Shown piece by piece: positions 26,285 through 34,892 of a stretch of 64,000 nt of DNA. This DNA comes from Bacteroidota bacterium (GTDB lineage Bacteria > Bacteroidota > Bacteroidia > Bacteroidales > F082): NCBI GenBank assembly GCA_024279935.1, contig JAJRQZ010000103.1, positions 25,149-89,148 of the forward strand, written 5' to 3'. The translations under genes were made by a program, and so were the position numbers. Numbering within the stretch: position 1 is the first letter of the stretch; each line of letters opens with the position of its first letter. Below the pieces are notes generated by a model. It saw only the letters and a list, made by a program, of their open reading frames with translations, was not told the origin of the DNA and did no database searches.

Positions 26285-27718
26285 TTATTTTTTTAATAAC
26301 GACTTCCTGATAAAAACACTGAAAAATGAAATACCGCCTGAAAATATATTCCTGAACCGTAAATCCAATTCTTTATATAAGTAACTGAAACCCACAAATA
26401 TACCTATTACTGAAAACAGTAATGTGACCACAGCCACTAATTCAAGAATGGTCAGTTTGGTAAAACCCGACAGTACGCTTATAAAGGTGTCGATACTTTC
26501 GACCTGGGTGAACAAAAGCGTAAAACCGGTAATGAACAATACAAAATAATATATTCCGAACACCATTATCCCATCACCTATAATATTGGCTAGTGTCATA
26601 TAAACTACCTTGATAAAATTTTGCTTGGGCATATTTACGCTGTCCAGGGCAACTCCCGTAAGCCTATCGATGGGAAGCAAAAGACCATAGAAGCAAAAGA
26701 TCCTGAAAATAGTCGCTGTTTGCGCATAATTGCTTCCTCCCAATACGGTAACAAACTCCTCGGCGAAAATAAAACAGAATAGCATCACGGGCATGAGCAT
26801 ATAAAGAAGTCCTCCGGCATTTTGATAATACAATCGCTTTACCTCTTTTTTGTTTCCTTCGATACTTGCCTTCGACATGCCGGGGAAGGCAGTCATGGCA
26901 TAACTTCTCACGGGAATCTCTATTATCTCGGTAAGCTTTAGCGGTATGCTGTATAAAGCGACTGCCGTGGTTCCCAAAAACGGGCTCAAGCCGATGATAA
27001 AAGTATCTGCGCTTTTAAGCAAGTTGCTCCCTATCAAGGTGCCGGTCGTATATTTCCCGAAATCCAATATCACCTTTATCTTAGCCTTGTTGGCATGAAA
27101 TATATAACGGATCCCGTCCCAGTTGAACAGCATCGTCAACAATGACGTGAGCAAGGTTGTAGAAAGGTAAACTATCATTATTTCCAATAACCCATAATTC
27201 AGGAAGAAATAGTTGACAACCAAAAACAACATAAATATCCCTACGTTGACTATTCTGACCAAGAGGATAAGGTCGAAGCGCAAACGAGCCTGCAATACCG
27301 ATAGTGAGTTGTTGAAAGGCAGGCTTAAGACGGCATAAATAGGAAACCATTGGAAAAACAGCGAGAAACCCGAACTGGAAACCGTGTCGCGGAAATAATG
27401 ATCTATCAGTAAAGTAATTACGATTAGGGAAATTGATGAAATAATATTTATAGTGTAGTTGGAGCCTATAAGCTGCCTGGCCTCATTTTTTCTTGCCCCC
27501 GACAAAAACCTGACCATTGCTGTTCTGGTAATGCCGAACCTGAGCATGTCGAGAAAGTTTGCCGTTGTCAGGAACAAGACCCATTTGCCGAAATCATCGG
27601 TCGGGAGGCTGCGCACCAATACCATAAAACTGAAAAAAGCCAAAACGGCGACCAATCCATTATTTGCTAAAGAAAGGAAGTTGTTGTTCTTTAGTATTTT
27701 AGTTAACAGATTCCCCAA
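26285..27718 (-). CDS. Polysaccharide flippase, Wzx-like (MOP superfamily)
   Basis: A 477-residue membrane protein with about 12-14 helices and the N-terminal pattern of polysaccharide transport proteins (LPTDDFGKWVLFLTTANFLD, then FDLILLVRIVNVGIFML). It should move the lipid-linked repeat unit across the inner membrane for polymerisation. The start is probably TTG at 27718, four bases after the Wzc-like stop at 27722. The polymerase gene follows after a 42-base gap. Confidence 0.9.
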   Translation of the reverse strand: MGNLLTKILKNNNFLSLANNGLVAVLAFFSFMVLVRSLPTDDFGKWVLFLTTANFLDMLRFGITRTAMVRFLSGARKNEARQLIGSNYTINIISSISLIVITLLIDHYFRDTVSSSGFSLFFQWFPIYAVLSLPFNNSLSVLQARLRFDLILLVRIVNVGIFMLFLVVNYFFLNYGLLEIMIVYLSTTLLTSLLTMLFNWDGIRYIFHANKAKIKVILDFGKYTTGTLIGSNLLKSADTFIIGLSPFLGTTAVALYSIPLKLTEIIEIPVRSYAMTAFPGMSKASIEGNKKEVKRLYYQNAGGLLYMLMPVMLFCFIFAEEFVTVLGGSNYAQTATIFRIFCFYGLLLPIDRLTGVALDSVNMPKQNFIKVVYMTLANIIGDGIMVFGIYYFVLFITGFTLLFTQVESIDTFISVLSGFTKLTILELVAVVTLLFSVIGIFVGFSYLYKELDLRFRNIFSGGISFFSVFIRKSLLKK

Positions 27719-27721
27719 TGG

Positions 27722-30658
27722 TTATTCCTCCTTTCTGATGTTAATCTTGTATTTTAAAGGATAGGAGAGTACATTTTTAATCTTTTTTATCAATGCTTGT
27801 CTCTTACTCTTAGGTAAGGATGTCAGTAATTCCTCAAGGTTATAAAGCTCAACTTCGTTGAGGATTACCATAGGTTCGATTTTCATGGAAGCCTTAAATA
27901 TATCAAGAGCGTTTTTATCGGCTTTTTGCAAGCTGCTGTTTGCTGATACCACCAATAAAACGCTATCAGCCAAATTGATTAGCTTTATTGGGTAATTATT
28001 GTAAACTATTGAAGGGAGCTCGATAAATATATAGTCATATCCATAGTTTTCCTTCCTGATGTTTCTTGCGTTCAGCAAATCGGGAATCGAATCCAGATCT
28101 ATAAAATCGTTAGCTATTTTATAGGTGAACGAATAATTATAATCTTCGTCAATCTCGTTTAGGTCATCTTTGCTGTAATTGGCGTATAGGATAGTGTTGC
28201 CCATGTCCCGCATGCGGTTGACAATTTTCTGCCCTAATAAGGTCTTGCCCATTTTGTCCTGGGTGGAAACCATTAGGACAATCTTCGGTTTTTTGTCATC
28301 GTCATCCGATTGTGCAAGTTTGAACTTGATGTTTTGGATGATCATATCCACCAACCTTCCGGTAATGCGGGCCAATTCCCTGGCCTGGGCTGCCGAGCCG
28401 ATTCGCGGGTAAGCACCGGCAAGTTCCAGTTTGGTCTCGTATTTCACCCTGTTCGGGCTCTTTACCGAGGAGTCGAAGTATTCCAGGATGAGAATTACGA
28501 ACGCCACCAAAATAAGGCCGAACATAAATGCTGCCGCAATAAGTATTTTTGTTTTTGACGCTTTTGGCGAAATAGGGAAGAAAGCTGGGTCAACAACTTT
28601 TATGTTCGTTGACATGTCAAGTCGCTGCTGCTTCATCTTCGCGGCGTTCAGGCTTCGCAAAAGCTCGAGATAAGATTGTTCGGCAACCTTTATCTCGCGC
28701 TCTATTCGTTTAAGCATAGCACCCAGCGGCGCAAACTTTTGGTATGTCCTTACAAAATCCATCTTGCGCCTTGCCAAAACAATAAGTGCTGCTTTTGCTT
28801 CTTCGTAGCTGAGCGTGTTCGTCAACCAGCTATCCAGCAATGTTTTTATAGGCATTCCCTGGGTTGAATGGCTATATAGGAAAAGTTGGTCCACGTACAG
28901 CTTTATATGGTCCTGTAAGTCTTTTTGCCTCAGGCGAAGCATGTTTAGCTTGTTCTTCGTCCTTTCGTCATAGCTTTCCGATAACTCGTTCAGCACTATT
29001 GCCTCGGTAATATCCGAAAGCTCTTTCTTCATTTGGTTGATCTCGTCGCTTTTCAGGTAAATGCTGTCCCTGGCTGTTAAATTAGTTTCAAGTTCCCTAA
29101 GCGACGAGGCCGACGACGCCATCCTGACCTGTTCGTTTTGATAATATAAATCGAGGTCTTCTTTTTGGGATGCTATATATTTACTCTGCTCATAGTAGTT
29201 GATAATATTGTTTTTCATATTGAACTTCAACAAGCGGTCTTCTGCTTCCTGGAGTTTTTTATCTGCCAGGGCAACCTGTTCCTCAAAATATTTTATAACA
29301 AGGTTTGTCTCGTTTTCGCGAAGCATCTTATAGTTCTTCATAAAAACCTTTGATAATATCTTAAGTGTCTGTTGGCATATTCCTGGATCATCGGCAGAAT
29401 AGATAATTTTTACCATATCACTGTTCTTCTCTCTAAAAACCTGAAGCTGAGATATTTTAGCAATGCTATAATGAGGATGCTGGCCATAATGCAATAATCC
29501 GTAAATGAAGTTGCTGTCGTTGGCGCCGTAGAATGCCATCAAGTTATTAAAAGTTTTCTGGAAGTCCTCCGGATTGATTCCTGACGGGGTGATGGGGTCT
29601 TTTTTTGTCTTGTTGTCGCTACCAAATGTAGTGCTTATCTTAGTTGTGATACCGTCATAGCTTTGGCTGCCGTGTGATACGGGATTCGATTGAACGACAA
29701 TTCCGGGCGAGACCTGTTTTACGGCATAATCATAAGTAGTGCCTTGGTTTGACAAAGTATTATAACCTTGTTCGATTATTATTTTTTGTCCTGGACTTAA
29801 TGCCCTGTTGTTCAAGTTATTGATTTCGCGGAGCTTGCTGATGTTCATACCGTAGCGCTTAGCAATCGAATAGAGGGTCTCACCTCGTTTTACGGTGTGG
29901 TATTTAGAAGTAATGCCGGAGGGAGCGTTTTTTTTGATGATGATTGATTGTCCTCCGGATAGATCTTCGCTTGTCAGGTTGTTAATTTCCATCAGCTGCC
30001 CTCTTGATACTCCGTATCTGCTGGCGATTTCCGACAATGATTCACCTTGCTGCACCTCATGGAAAATATAGTTATCGTTATTGACCGCTGCCTGATCCTT
30101 GCCAACTCCGGCAGAAGGCCTTAATGCGGGGTCAACATATCCTTCTTGGCGTATTTTGTTTTGGGCGGCTTTATTTTTCTTTTTTGTGATTTCTCTTTCA
30201 AGCGAGGTGATTTCTTTTTCGAGATTCTTGATCTGTTCTTCTTTCTCGCGCTCTATTCCCGATTTATTATATTTCACAACCAGGTCCTTAACCCTTTTTG
30301 GTATAAACTCCTGCAGTTTCTTATAATGTTCTTCCGAAATATACTGATTGTTGTAGCTTTCGAGGGAAAGATCCTGTGCCAATAGCCAAAGTGAGGTTGA
30401 AACAATGGTTTGGCGCGAGCTTAACATGGCAATGATATTGTCGAACTGGGCACTGGTTGTAAAAAAGTTCGTGCTTTGCTGTGTATTGGATTCAATGGAA
30501 TAACCTGTTGTGATACCTGTATAAATCAACACTTCCGATTCATATTCCAAAGTTTGGTTTCTGGTAAGGAAATAAACCACAAAGGCCAAAATTAGCGGAA
30601 TGGCTGTTAGTATTACCAAGTTACGTTTGAAAAGCTTTAAAAACTGACCAATATCCAT
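27722..30658 (-). CDS. Wzc-like polysaccharide co-polymerase with two periplasmic LysM domains and a degenerate ATPase
   Basis: A 978-residue inner-membrane protein, longer than typical Wzc. A membrane helix at about residues 14-31 begins the Wzz-type chain-length domain. Two LysM domains (about 197-242 and 253-296; HEVQQGESLSEIASRYGV and HTVKRGETLYSIAKRYGM) are inserted early in the periplasmic part. Coiled-coil segments and a second helix (about 700-720) follow. The cytoplasmic ATPase (791-978) keeps a weak Walker A (STQDKMGKT), lacks the Walker A' Asp (ILYANYS) and has FIELPS in place of FIDTPP. There is no Tyr-rich tail, so autokinase activity is unlikely. LysM suggests contact with peptidoglycan. 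Neighbours are the TolC-like and flippase genes. Confidence 0.93.
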   Translation of the reverse strand: MDIGQFLKLFKRNLVILTAIPLILAFVVYFLTRNQTLEYESEVLIYTGITTGYSIESNTQQSTNFFTTSAQFDNIIAMLSSRQTIVSTSLWLLAQDLSLESYNNQYISEEHYKKLQEFIPKRVKDLVVKYNKSGIEREKEEQIKNLEKEITSLEREITKKKNKAAQNKIRQEGYVDPALRPSAGVGKDQAAVNNDNYIFHEVQQGESLSEIASRYGVSRGQLMEINNLTSEDLSGGQSIIIKKNAPSGITSKYHTVKRGETLYSIAKRYGMNISKLREINNLNNRALSPGQKIIIEQGYNTLSNQGTTYDYAVKQVSPGIVVQSNPVSHGSQSYDGITTKISTTFGSDNKTKKDPITPSGINPEDFQKTFNNLMAFYGANDSNFIYGLLHYGQHPHYSIAKISQLQVFREKNSDMVKIIYSADDPGICQQTLKILSKVFMKNYKMLRENETNLVIKYFEEQVALADKKLQEAEDRLLKFNMKNNIINYYEQSKYIASQKEDLDLYYQNEQVRMASSASSLRELETNLTARDSIYLKSDEINQMKKELSDITEAIVLNELSESYDERTKNKLNMLRLRQKDLQDHIKLYVDQLFLYSHSTQGMPIKTLLDSWLTNTLSYEEAKAALIVLARRKMDFVRTYQKFAPLGAMLKRIEREIKVAEQSYLELLRSLNAAKMKQQRLDMSTNIKVVDPAFFPISPKASKTKILIAAAFMFGLILVAFVILILEYFDSSVKSPNRVKYETKLELAGAYPRIGSAAQARELARITGRLVDMIIQNIKFKLAQSDDDDKKPKIVLMVSTQDKMGKTLLGQKIVNRMRDMGNTILYANYSKDDLNEIDEDYNYSFTYKIANDFIDLDSIPDLLNARNIRKENYGYDYIFIELPSIVYNNYPIKLINLADSVLLVVSANSSLQKADKNALDIFKASMKIEPMVILNEVELYNLEELLTSLPKSKRQALIKKIKNVLSYPLKYKINIRKEE

Positions 30659-30665
30659 GTTAAAA

Positions 30666-31463
30666 TTATCTAATTATAGTTATTAAGTTAAAGTGCATAC
30701 CTGTAATAACCTCGAGAGCATCGTAATTTTTCTGAAATTCGGTAATAACTTTAATATAGTCGATGGCACCCCTGGTCTGAATCTCTTTGAGCCTTGCGTA
30801 TTCAGCAGTTGTTATCTCGCCGTTCAAGAATTCGTTTTGGGCCATTTGCATCTGTGCCAATGTAAAACTCTGATAATCATTATATATCTTAATCTGGCTC
30901 TGAAAGTTGACCAGGTCGTTATAAATGTTGATGACCCTGTCGGCCAAGAACCTCCTGTTGATTTCTTTTTGTGTTAAGGATAACTCTATCCATTTTTTTT
31001 GTTTGTTGATCCTGTTTCTTCTATCGATGAGGGTGACCAGTGGCATGCGGATATAAAACCCCACTGCGTAATTTCCTCTCCACGATTGCGAGTTATAGAA
31101 TTTGTTGGGGTTGTTCGGGTCGCTGATCTGAAGTTCCTGCCAGTCCCAATAATCCCATTTCCCGAAGTTCAGGTCAACGCTCCAACGAAGCATATCGAGC
31201 CATTCCCGCGCTGCCGAAAGTTGTTCGTACCTGTAATAGTCTGCTTTTAGGTCTTCATAAAGCATATCGGGAGAATTGAATGCAGCCGAGTCGATAAGCA
31301 CGCTCAAAGCAGGTAGCCTTTCGGTTATGTCATCAGTTAACGGGTTGAACTCCTGCTTTTTATCGTTATTGGAGATCTGTGCGGACACATTTAGGCTAAT
31401 AATTGTGAGCAATAGGAACAACCACAAATTATTAAATATATTTCCCAATGTAGATTTTATCAT
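30666..31463 (-). CDS. Short TolC-like outer-membrane protein
   Basis: A 265-residue exported protein with a signal peptide ending LNVSAQ. It is mostly long amphipathic helices with a predicted coiled coil (about residues 140-265: IELSLTQKEINRRFLADRV, then NEFLNGEITTAEYARL), as in the outer-membrane efflux (OEP) family. It is only about half the length of TolC-like proteins, which contain two such repeats. It precedes the Wzc-like gene by 7 bases. No Wza/SLBB export lipoprotein is present in this operon, so it may take part in exporting the polymer or bridge the periplasm. This is an inference. Confidence 0.75.
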   Translation of the reverse strand: MIKSTLGNIFNNLWLFLLLTIISLNVSAQISNNDKKQEFNPLTDDITERLPALSVLIDSAAFNSPDMLYEDLKADYYRYEQLSAAREWLDMLRWSVDLNFGKWDYWDWQELQISDPNNPNKFYNSQSWRGNYAVGFYIRMPLVTLIDRRNRINKQKKWIELSLTQKEINRRFLADRVINIYNDLVNFQSQIKIYNDYQSFTLAQMQMAQNEFLNGEITTAEYARLKEIQTRGAIDYIKVITEFQKNYDALEVITGMHFNLITIIR

Positions 31464-31569
31464 TTTTTTGGTCTCTCGATTCTAGAAATTTTGTCCAAAC
31501 TACTAATATATGGCATACATTAAATTGTAGTTTTCATTTATTTATTAATAATTTCTCAACATGCAACCG

Positions 31570-32790
31570 TCAGACATTATCCTTCTGCAACAAAGCCGGA
31601 ATCGTCCTTAAGATAAGCTTTATGTCCCCCCAAAAAGAATAATTGTTAGCATACTGATTATCAAGCATCTTACGCTCCTCTTCGCTCATAACCCCTTTTT
31701 TCCCCCTCAATTCCACCTGCCATAAGCCAGTTATCCCGGCGGGTCCCATAAACCGCAGGCTCCAATCGTCGGATGTTAATAACTCTGCCTCGTACAAAGG
31801 CAGGGGGCGGTTGCCCACGATAGACATATCTCCCTTAAGAACATTAAATAGCTGTGGTAGTTCGTCGATACTGGTGTTCCTGATAAAATTACCAACTTTG
31901 GTAATCCTGGGGTCATTGGATATCTTTATAAACGTGGTATCGGTTAGCTCCTTTTTTTGTTTTATATACCAGTTTTCACATATTTTGTGGCCTTTGATAT
32001 AGAGTATGGGGGAGCAATGCTTGCCTTCGGGAAGCTTTGCGCATTCAGGGCAGTTGAGATCCAGCTCGTAATCCTTCTCGGCTTTTTTTTCTTTTTCCCC
32101 CTTCTTGCCGCCGGCATATTGGTTCAAATGTTTTAATTCGGCAAGCTTGGCGTCGGCGCCGGTGTACATTGACCTGAATTTCAGGAAATCGAATATTTTA
32201 TATCCCGTGCCGACCCTTTTGCTCCTATAAACTATCGGGCCTTTCGACTCAAGCCGTATGGCAAGGGAAACTATAAGGAGTATGGGCGAGATCAAGAGAA
32301 GAACGCTGGCAGATACCAGTATGTCGAAACCTCTTTTCACCAATGGTATTTTATACTCGTATTTTTTCTTCTTTTTGACTTTTTGGTCAAGTATTTCGGA
32401 ATAGTACTTTTGAAGCGACCTGATCCTGCTATAAATATCTATCGGTTTTACCGGGTAAAAGTAAAGATCGTCGATTATGCCCTTTGCCGCAAAGGATTTT
32501 TTTAATAAATCATTGTCTTTTTCAAATGCGAGCATAATAATCGGCGTTTTCAAAAGTTTTTTGTTGCCTCTTAAAATCCCTGCATACTCGATACCGTTCA
32601 TTCCGTGCATGAACGCCTCGCAAACGATAGCGTCTATGTCCTCGTCCGATTTAATATAGCTATTGGCCTTTAGTCCATTGTCGAACTGTGTAAGCGCAAA
32701 TAGCTCAGTGCTCGCCCTTAACTCCGCAATAAAGCTTTCGTTGCTTCCAACATAAAGAACTTGCAATGGTGAGCGGGTGGGATTTTCCAT
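31570..32790 (-). CDS. Initiating sugar transferase fused to an N-terminal pseudo-receiver
   Basis: A 406-residue protein. Residues about 9-125 have the layout of a response-regulator receiver, but the phospho-acceptor Asp is Glu58 (IVCEAFMHGMNG), the N-terminal acidic pair is replaced by Gly-Ser (VLYVGSN), and the switch Thr/Ser is Ala. The Lys of FYPVKP is kept. From about residue 140 it is a bacterial sugar transferase (WcaJ/PglC-like): a hairpin helix, the RGFDILV start, DFLKFRSMYTGA, RNTSIDELPQLFNVLKGDMS and GITGLWQV. An insertion with four Cys (CPEC, then two single Cys) may bind zinc. It would load the first sugar phosphate on undecaprenyl phosphate. A TTG at 32796 is an alternative start. 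Confidence 0.92.
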   Translation of the reverse strand: MENPTRSPLQVLYVGSNESFIAELRASTELFALTQFDNGLKANSYIKSDEDIDAIVCEAFMHGMNGIEYAGILRGNKKLLKTPIIMLAFEKDNDLLKKSFAAKGIIDDLYFYPVKPIDIYSRIRSLQKYYSEILDQKVKKKKKYEYKIPLVKRGFDILVSASVLLLISPILLIVSLAIRLESKGPIVYRSKRVGTGYKIFDFLKFRSMYTGADAKLAELKHLNQYAGGKKGEKEKKAEKDYELDLNCPECAKLPEGKHCSPILYIKGHKICENWYIKQKKELTDTTFIKISNDPRITKVGNFIRNTSIDELPQLFNVLKGDMSIVGNRPLPLYEAELLTSDDWSLRFMGPAGITGLWQVELRGKKGVMSEEERKMLDNQYANNYSFWGDIKLILRTIPALLQKDNV

Positions 32791-32809
32791 AATCAAAAAA
32801 TTTCGGAAA

Positions 32810-33175
32810 CTAGATCAAAAGATTTTCGATCCTAATTGCCAATTCTTCAGGGTTAAAGGGTTTGACAATGTAATCGTTTGCACCCAGCTTTAAACATTTA
32901 ACCCTTTCAACACTGCTTTCAATGCCCGAAAGCATTATTATGGGTATATGTTTGAAGAAACCGCTCTCTTTTATTTTTTGCAGTAATTCGTAGCCGTCCA
33001 TGTTCGGCATTTGTATGTCAGCAACAATAAGGTCGGGCATATTACCTTCCTCCAGCGATTTCAATGCTTCGATACCGTCGTTGGAAGTGGTGACGTTATA
33101 GCTTTTGCCCAAAAAATTCTCGAGTAACATTCTGATACTTAATTCATCGTCTATAATGAGTATTGTTTTCTTCAT
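32810..33175 (-). CDS. Stand-alone response-regulator receiver
   Basis: A 121-residue single-domain receiver with all the usual residues: D9/D10, phospho-acceptor D53 (VADIQMPNMDG), the switch Ser in IIMLSG and Lys in VKPF. It is the first gene of the exopolysaccharide operon and ends 19 bases before the pseudo-receiver/sugar transferase start. A kinase is not encoded next to it. A direct interaction with the pseudo-receiver, by analogy to receiver heterodimers, is plausible but unproven. Confidence 0.9.
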   Translation of the reverse strand: MKKTILIIDDELSIRMLLENFLGKSYNVTTSNDGIEALKSLEEGNMPDLIVADIQMPNMDGYELLQKIKESGFFKHIPIIMLSGIESSVERVKCLKLGANDYIVKPFNPEELAIRIENLLI

Positions 33176-33206
33176 AAAAAAAAGTTTATTTCAATTAATA
33201 TTGTAA

Positions 33207-33214
33207 CAAATATA
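33207..33214 (-). promoter_or_regulatory. -7 box upstream of the exopolysaccharide operon
   Basis: The minus strand reads TATATTTG (TAnnTTTG), 32 bases upstream of the receiver ATG. No TTG occurs at the ideal -33 spacing. The 160-base AT-rich gap it sits in is the only sizeable gap at the head of the operon. Confidence 0.5.
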
Positions 33215-33336
33215 TAAAATATCACCCATATCCTGACATTTAATATGTATTTTATTTACATGGAAAAGTTAATAACTAGCCAATATTTAACGAATTTTTT
33301 TTTTTGACCTCTCAATTCAATCGAAACCAACAGCAT

Positions 33337-33825
33337 CTAGTTGTATTTTCCGCTATCAGGACGGTAGATGGTCCATCTTTTGTTAAACGCCAATTCCTGG
33401 GATTTATAGCGTTTTCCTGCATCGTTCTCAACTATGATCCTAAAAGTGCTAAATTTAAATTCGCTGGAATTTAGCAGTTTATAAAACTCATCGAAATCCA
33501 GCCCGGTAAGCGTTTCTAGTTGTCCATCCTCCCTTGCATTTTCTTGTTTGTCCTTTTCGGCAAGGTCAATAATCAGTCTTTCACGCTTGGTGTTTATCAG
33601 TTCCGCTTTTGGTGGATGCAAGCTTAAGTCTTTGTTGCGTAAGGTTTTAATAATAACCGATTTATGTTTCCCGTCCTTCTTTTCTATTAAAACCCACATT
33701 TGCAGGTCCGGGAATATCTGGTGCGAAAGCCAGTAAGGGCGAGGCTTGGCATATCTTATTTGCCAAACTGCCACACCCCCGATTATCAATCCGAAGATTA
33801 TAAGGTAAGTAAGGATATCTTCCAT
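33337..33825 (-). CDS. Small membrane-anchored protein of unknown function
   Basis: A 162-residue protein that I do not recognise. It has one N-terminal hydrophobic helix (about residues 5-25) followed by a charged soluble region rich in Lys/Glu. The gene starts 3 bases after the stop of the AI-2E-like permease (4-base spacing), so the two are co-transcribed and possibly partners. No catalytic motif is visible. Confidence 0.7.
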   Translation of the reverse strand: MEDILTYLIIFGLIIGGVAVWQIRYAKPRPYWLSHQIFPDLQMWVLIEKKDGKHKSVIIKTLRNKDLSLHPPKAELINTKRERLIIDLAEKDKQENAREDGQLETLTGLDFDEFYKLLNSSEFKFSTFRIIVENDAGKRYKSQELAFNKRWTIYRPDSGKYN

Positions 33826-33828
33826 TGT

Positions 33829-34875
33829 TTAATATTTGTTTATTAATGAAGCCTCGTCGCCCAGAAGAATGCCGATTACCTTGGTTTGTTCCCTGCTGTC
33901 GAAAATTATTTTAAGTATCATTGTCAAAGGTGCCGCGATGAGCATTCCTACGGGCCCAAGGATGTATCCCCAAAACAACAACGATATAAACACGATTAAG
34001 GGGGAAAGCCCTAAATTCCTGCCCATCAACGGTGGTTCGATAATGGATCCGATCAGGGAATTCACGACTAAATAGACAATAGCAGTGATAACCCCCTCAA
34101 AAAAACCCAACTGTATAAATGCAAGTATCACCGCCGGGATAGCTGCAATAATAGATCCGATGCTCGGGATGAAATTCAGTATAAATGCCAATAATCCCCA
34201 GAGAAGGGCAAAGTCAACGCCAATAATAGACAAAGCCACGTAAACAATTAGTCCAGTCGCAAAGCTTGTAATGGTCTTAATGCCAAAATATATCCTGATA
34301 TTCTTAATTATTTTATCGAAGCCTTTCATGGAATCCGATGAGATAATCCTCATTTTCTTGCCGAAGCTCTTCACCTCCAGCATCATGAAGATGAATATGA
34401 AAAACACGAGGAAAGGATCGCCGACTATGCTTGGAAGGCTGGCAACAAATGATTTTGAGGAGCCAATTATATCAGCAGACTGGAGAATGTTCCGGATATT
34501 AAATTTATCGTCGATAAGGCCATTGCGGAACAAGAAGGAATATAGGCCATCCCAATAAGTCAATAATTTCTCTTCATAAAAGGGCAGCTTGCCTGTAAAG
34601 CCATCTAGTGATTTCGTCAATAAAAAACCAAATAAATAGAGTATTACGAAAATTATTGTTATCACGATTATAATTGCCAATATGCCCGGTATGTTTTTCT
34701 TGCGGAGCCATAAAAAGGGCGAGAGCGAAATAGATGTCAAAAACAAGGCTACCAACACTATTGTTACCAGGTTAGATGCAGTTTTCAAGCCTGCCACCAC
34801 GATTACCACGCTTGCGGCAATTACCCAAAACCTAAGTCCTTTATAACTGCTCCAGAATTTTTCGTCGAACTCCAT
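33829..34875 (-). CDS. AI-2E family transporter (PerM/YdiK-like)
   Basis: A 348-residue membrane protein with about eight helices and the typical family blocks (IPGILAIIIVITIIFVIL, then IGVDFALLWGLLAFILNFIP, GSIIAAIPAVILAFIQLG and GYILGPVGMLIAAPLTMILK). The family includes putative exporters and Na+/H+ antiporters, so the substrate is unclear. It lies 17 bases after the MscS-type channel gene on the same strand. Confidence 0.88.
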   Translation of the reverse strand: MEFDEKFWSSYKGLRFWVIAASVVIVVAGLKTASNLVTIVLVALFLTSISLSPFLWLRKKNIPGILAIIIVITIIFVILYLFGFLLTKSLDGFTGKLPFYEEKLLTYWDGLYSFLFRNGLIDDKFNIRNILQSADIIGSSKSFVASLPSIVGDPFLVFFIFIFMMLEVKSFGKKMRIISSDSMKGFDKIIKNIRIYFGIKTITSFATGLIVYVALSIIGVDFALLWGLLAFILNFIPSIGSIIAAIPAVILAFIQLGFFEGVITAIVYLVVNSLIGSIIEPPLMGRNLGLSPLIVFISLLFWGYILGPVGMLIAAPLTMILKIIFDSREQTKVIGILLGDEASLINKY

Positions 34876-34892
34876 AGTATTTGTATTAGAGA

